Source: Ophiocordyceps camponoti-saundersi (nom. inval.)
Taxonomy: Eukaryota > Ascomycota > Sordariomycetes > Hypocreales > Ophiocordycipitaceae
DNA length: 64,000 nt
NCBI GenBank assembly: GCA_003339415.1
Contig: PDHQ01000139.1
Coordinates: 24,273-88,272 of the forward strand
Direction of reading: 5' to 3'
The first letter of the stretch is position 1. Each line of letters starts with the position of its first letter. Below, piece by piece: positions 62,227 through 64,000 of this stretch. Below the pieces are notes generated by a model. The model was not told where the DNA came from. It saw only the letters and a program-made list of their open reading frames with translations, and did no database searches. The position numbers were made by a program, and so were the translations under genes.

Positions 62227-63780
62227 TTATAAGCTATAATCTTCCTCTTTTAAAGCTTTATTTTCCTCTTTTTTAATTTCTTAGAAATTAGTAAGCGTTA
62301 AATTCTAGTTTTTTAATAAGATTAACTACTTTATAGTTTTAGGTTTTAAATTATTCCTAGGTAACGTAATAATATTACTAGAAATAGAAATAATAGCCTC
62401 GATTAAGGCTAATATAGCTAGAATAGCTAAAAACTTTCTAGCTAAAATTATTAAAATAGGGAAGCGGAAAGCGTTATTTTTCTAGTATAAGAGCGGGTTA
62501 CTCTAAGAAATAATTAGTAAATAAAGAGAAATAGTTATAAAAAAATATATAACTATACCTTAGAAGGTAAATAAGCTTCTAAGAGGTATTATTTTAATTC
62601 TTTATTAGTGAATTTTTTTAGATTATAAACTAAAGTCGAACTTTTCTAAGATAGACGTTCTAGGACTTCCTAAGTTTATCTCTTTATTTTCCGTAGTTTT
62701 ATAGCTAAAAATAATTAGTAAAAATTATAAAAAAAATTCAATCTTACTTATAGATTAAATTCCTCTTAAAAAAGATATAAGATATCTTTTTTTATAGCTA
62801 AATAGTAATAAAGGAAGCCGTTTCCTTTAAAATAAATATCCTTATATTATAAGTCTAATAAAATAGCGAATAAATAAGGTCGGAAAGCTAATAAGTTATT
62901 TTTTTAAGTTATTTTAGAAAGTACTTCTCTAGCTTTTTTAAGCCCTTTATTATATAGGTCTTAAAGGTAATAGAATAAAAAGACTAAAAAGTAATTAGGA
63001 AGTATTTTTTTAAAAAAAAAAAAAATACCTAGCTTTTTTAAAGTTAGAAAATTCTTTATATAATTTAGTAAGCCGATTAAAAATCTAATAAATAAATAGT
63101 AATCCTCCTAAACTTATTATATAAAAGTAGCCTTATAAATAAATGAAAGGAGTTCAAAAAACATTAAAAATAGCTTTAAAATCTTTTAAAGCTTCCTATT
63201 CCTTATTAGTAAGAAATACTTTTTTATACTCTTTATATTCTATTAATTTAGAAACCTATTTTAAGGTAGAATAGAATTCTAACGCTTTTTTAAGTATAAA
63301 AAACGTAAAATTCTATCTTATAGTATTATCTATTTAATTAATTAGTAGTTAAATAAATAATTAATAAATAAAAAAACTTATCGATAATAACTTTTATTTT
63401 TTTAAATTATCTTATATTTCCCTTAGATTTTTACTACTCTAAACCCTTTTAAAAAAGCTATTTAGGCTTTATATTATACTTAATAATAAGTAAAATATAT
63501 TAAAGTTAGTTAAAAAGCGCTATAAAAATAATTAATTACTAAAAAATTATAATAAGAATTAACTTACTATTATACTCTTAAAAGGTAGTATTTTTATATA
63601 AAAGTTACTTTTCTAAGTTAGTATTATTTAAAAAAGCTTTAAAGATATTCTAAGCTATTAAATTAATAGTATATACTAGGTAGCGAATTTAGCTAGTGAA
63701 TTTTTTAGAAAAAAGGTTATTATAAGCTAAGGAATAAGCTTTTAAAAAGGTTTTATTATTAGTAGTATTATCGTAAATAA
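62227..63780 (-). pseudogene. hAT transposase remnant, C-terminal part
   Basis: The C-terminal dimerisation domain is clear on the minus strand (about 62300-62515): RFPILIILARKFLAI, then A-x-S/A and E residues, SSNIIT, RN-LKPKTIKQLILLKN, matching the FP-L--LAR--L-IPASS---ER-FS pattern of hAT enzymes. Upstream (about 63090-63260) a KEQEALKDFKAIFNVF-like segment followed by a Gln-Gly-Asp-like site and LIFNRLTKLYKE is the usual region before it. It ends at a TAA (62227-62229). RIP changes have made Ser and Arg codons in the ASSA-SER motif unrecognisable and added stops. A hAT transposase cuts and pastes elements with CAGGG-type ends in the nucleus. The N-terminal zinc finger was not found. Confidence 0.8.
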
Positions 63781-63805
63781 TATTAATATAATATTATAAG
63801 TAAAA

Positions 63806-64000
<195 letters not shown>

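Overview
The window looks like a heavily mutated AT-rich block from the nuclear genome of a filamentous ascomycete (Pezizomycotina). Nearly all of it is very AT-rich and almost devoid of the dinucleotides CA and TG, while CG and TA persist. That is the footprint of repeat-induced point mutation (RIP: C to T, mostly at CpA, on both strands). Duplicated LTRs inside the window differ almost only by CA/TA and TG/TA changes, which shows the process directly. The organism is inferred from this signature, from transposon types and from short spliceosomal introns; I cannot name a species.

Layout. 1-4527: LTR element E (minus strand, runs off the left edge) with a non-autonomous hAT element in its LTR (2982-4495). 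6933-8665: repeat family B (minus). 9154-15092: complete Ty3/Gypsy element G1 (minus). 17376-19108: family B (plus). 20336-24514: truncated copy of G1. About 24970-27394: repeat D followed by a tRNA-headed SINE-like repeat; the same pair recurs inverted at 52856-54890. About 27990-29675: a small unmutated, GC-richer island holding the only recognisable host gene, a three-exon SET-domain protein. About 29676-52390: a second Ty3/Gypsy element (X, minus strand), split by a Copia element (37074-50484, TSD AAGAT), itself split by a complete copy of E (39002-46317, TSD CTTAT). 56395-61562: another G1-family copy with a B element inside. 61563-61674: end of a further B copy, interrupted at 61675 by a larger hAT element whose minus-strand transposase is recognisable. 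The window ends in a long AAAT microsatellite.

No transposon gene here can be functional: Gln and Trp codons have become stops, and the Asp-Asp pair of both Gypsy reverse transcriptases reads Asn-Asn. Many stretches between named elements are RIP-degraded repeats that I could not classify. A caution for anyone reading frames here: because TG is depleted, TGA is nearly absent, so any frame looks open once TAA and TAG are forgiven. I therefore rely only on conserved motifs, paired LTRs, terminal inverted repeats and target-site duplications. The block could be a centromeric, subtelomeric or interstitial AT isochore; the sequence does not decide.
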